Made by a program: the position numbers and the translations under genes | The notes under the pieces: model-generated | The model's database searches: none | What the model saw: the letters and a program-made list of their open reading frames with translations, nothing else | What the model was told of the DNA's origin: nothing | Shown: piece by piece, positions 5,760-6,160 of the stretch | How the letters are laid out: the number at the start of each line of letters is the position of its first letter | Position numbering within the stretch: position 1 is the stretch's first letter | Origin: Rhizobium sp. Q54 | Lineage (GTDB): Bacteria; Pseudomonadota; Alphaproteobacteria; Rhizobiales; Beijerinckiaceae | DNA: 6,160 nucleotides | Reading direction: 5' to 3' | Assembly: GCA_945903655.1 (NCBI GenBank) | Contig: CAMDOY010000237.1 | Span: 1-6,160 of the forward strand

Positions 5760-6160
5760 CTAACCGCGCAGCCACCCAGCCAGCCGCTCCGCCGCCTCGC
5801 CGATGGACTCGGGATCGCGCGCGAAGCAGATGCGCATGAAGCCCTCGCCGCCCGGGCCGAAGGCGGTGCCCGGCGCGAGGCCCACATTGGCCTTATCGAC
5901 GATCCGCATGGCCGCCGCGCGGCTGTCTGTGAGCCCCTCGAAGGCGCAGAACAGGTAGAAGGAGCCCAGTGGCGGGGCGAAGCGCGCCTTTCCGGTGGCT
6001 GACAGCGCCGCGCAGAGCACATCGCGGCTGGCGCGCAGGCGGGCCAGCTGATGGGTCAGGAAGTCCTCGCCACGCTCCAGCGCGGCTGCGGCGGCGCGCT
6101 GGGTGGGGGTGGCGACGCCTGAGGTGGAATATTGGATCAGATTCTCGATCACCGGCCCCA
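5760..6160 (-). CDS. PLP-dependent class I/II aminotransferase, C-terminal part (5' end beyond window)
   Basis: The frame runs in from the right edge to the TAG at 5762-5760, giving about 133 visible residues. A GTG at 6152 falls inside the protein (GPVIENLIQYSTSGVATPTQ) and should not be taken as the start. The fragment fits the small C-terminal domain of fold-type I aminotransferases of the aspartate aminotransferase type: IQYSTSGVATPTQ as the family's segment just past the cofactor domain, then FAPPLGSFYLF, VGLAPGTAFGPGGEGFMRICFARD and a final helix. The Arg in FMRICFA (codon 5834-5832) corresponds to the conserved arginine that binds the substrate's alpha-carboxylate. The PLP lysine lies outside the window, so the fold is well supported but the amino acid specificity is not. 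It lies upstream of the AbrB-family gene on the same strand and could be cotranscribed with it. Confidence 0.87.
   Translation of the reverse strand, partial: GPVIENLIQYSTSGVATPTQRAAAAALERGEDFLTHQLARLRASRDVLCAALSATGKARFAPPLGSFYLFCAFEGLTDSRAAAMRIVDKANVGLAPGTAFGPGGEGFMRICFARDPESIGEAAERLAGWLRG

Noticed and set aside
5760..6152. Complete 130-residue gene starting at GTG 6152
   Set aside because: The frame continues to the window edge and the sequence is the C-terminal domain of an aminotransferase, so the GTG is an internal valine.

Overview
The window is GC-rich, with five protein genes packed closely on both strands. The HemA is of the ALAS (C4) type, which is the alphaproteobacterial route to 5-aminolevulinate. 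A secreted glycine-rich protein carries a four-cysteine tail of a kind I associate with Hyphomicrobiales. Together these suggest an alphaproteobacterium, probably Hyphomicrobiales (Rhizobiales). This is inferred from protein character, not from a search. Nothing points to a phage, plasmid, transposon, CRISPR array or RNA gene.

Layout, left to right. (1) The 3' part of a thiamine-diphosphate enzyme of the acetolactate synthase/decarboxylase superfamily (+ strand, to 951). (2) A strong hairpin terminator at 974-1003, shared with (3) a convergent cyclopropane-fatty-acyl-phospholipid synthase gene (- strand, 1012-2265). (4) A divergent control region, 2266-2473, holding a possible EcfG-type general-stress promoter that reads right. 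(5) A small exported glycine/histidine-rich protein with a four-cysteine C-terminus (+, 2474-3112). (6) A 178-base gap with a 57-base compound hairpin and a second hairpin directly ahead of the next ribosome binding site. (7) hemA, 5-aminolevulinate synthase (+, 3291-4586). (8) Only 9 bases later, a convergent AbrB-family membrane protein (-, 4596-5663). (9) A 96-base gap, then the C-terminal part of a PLP-dependent class I/II aminotransferase (-, 5760 to the right edge).

The genes do not form one pathway. They are ordinary chromosomal metabolic and envelope functions: a ThDP enzyme, membrane-lipid modification, entry to tetrapyrrole synthesis, a multi-pass membrane protein and an aminotransferase. 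The aminotransferase and AbrB genes share a strand and could be partly cotranscribed. The glycine-rich gene and hemA also share a strand, but the large hairpin lies between them. I find no convincing new multi-gene system. The parts most worth a second look are the structured region ahead of hemA, the uncharacterised glycine-rich/four-cysteine protein with its possible stress promoter, and small palindromes at gene borders.
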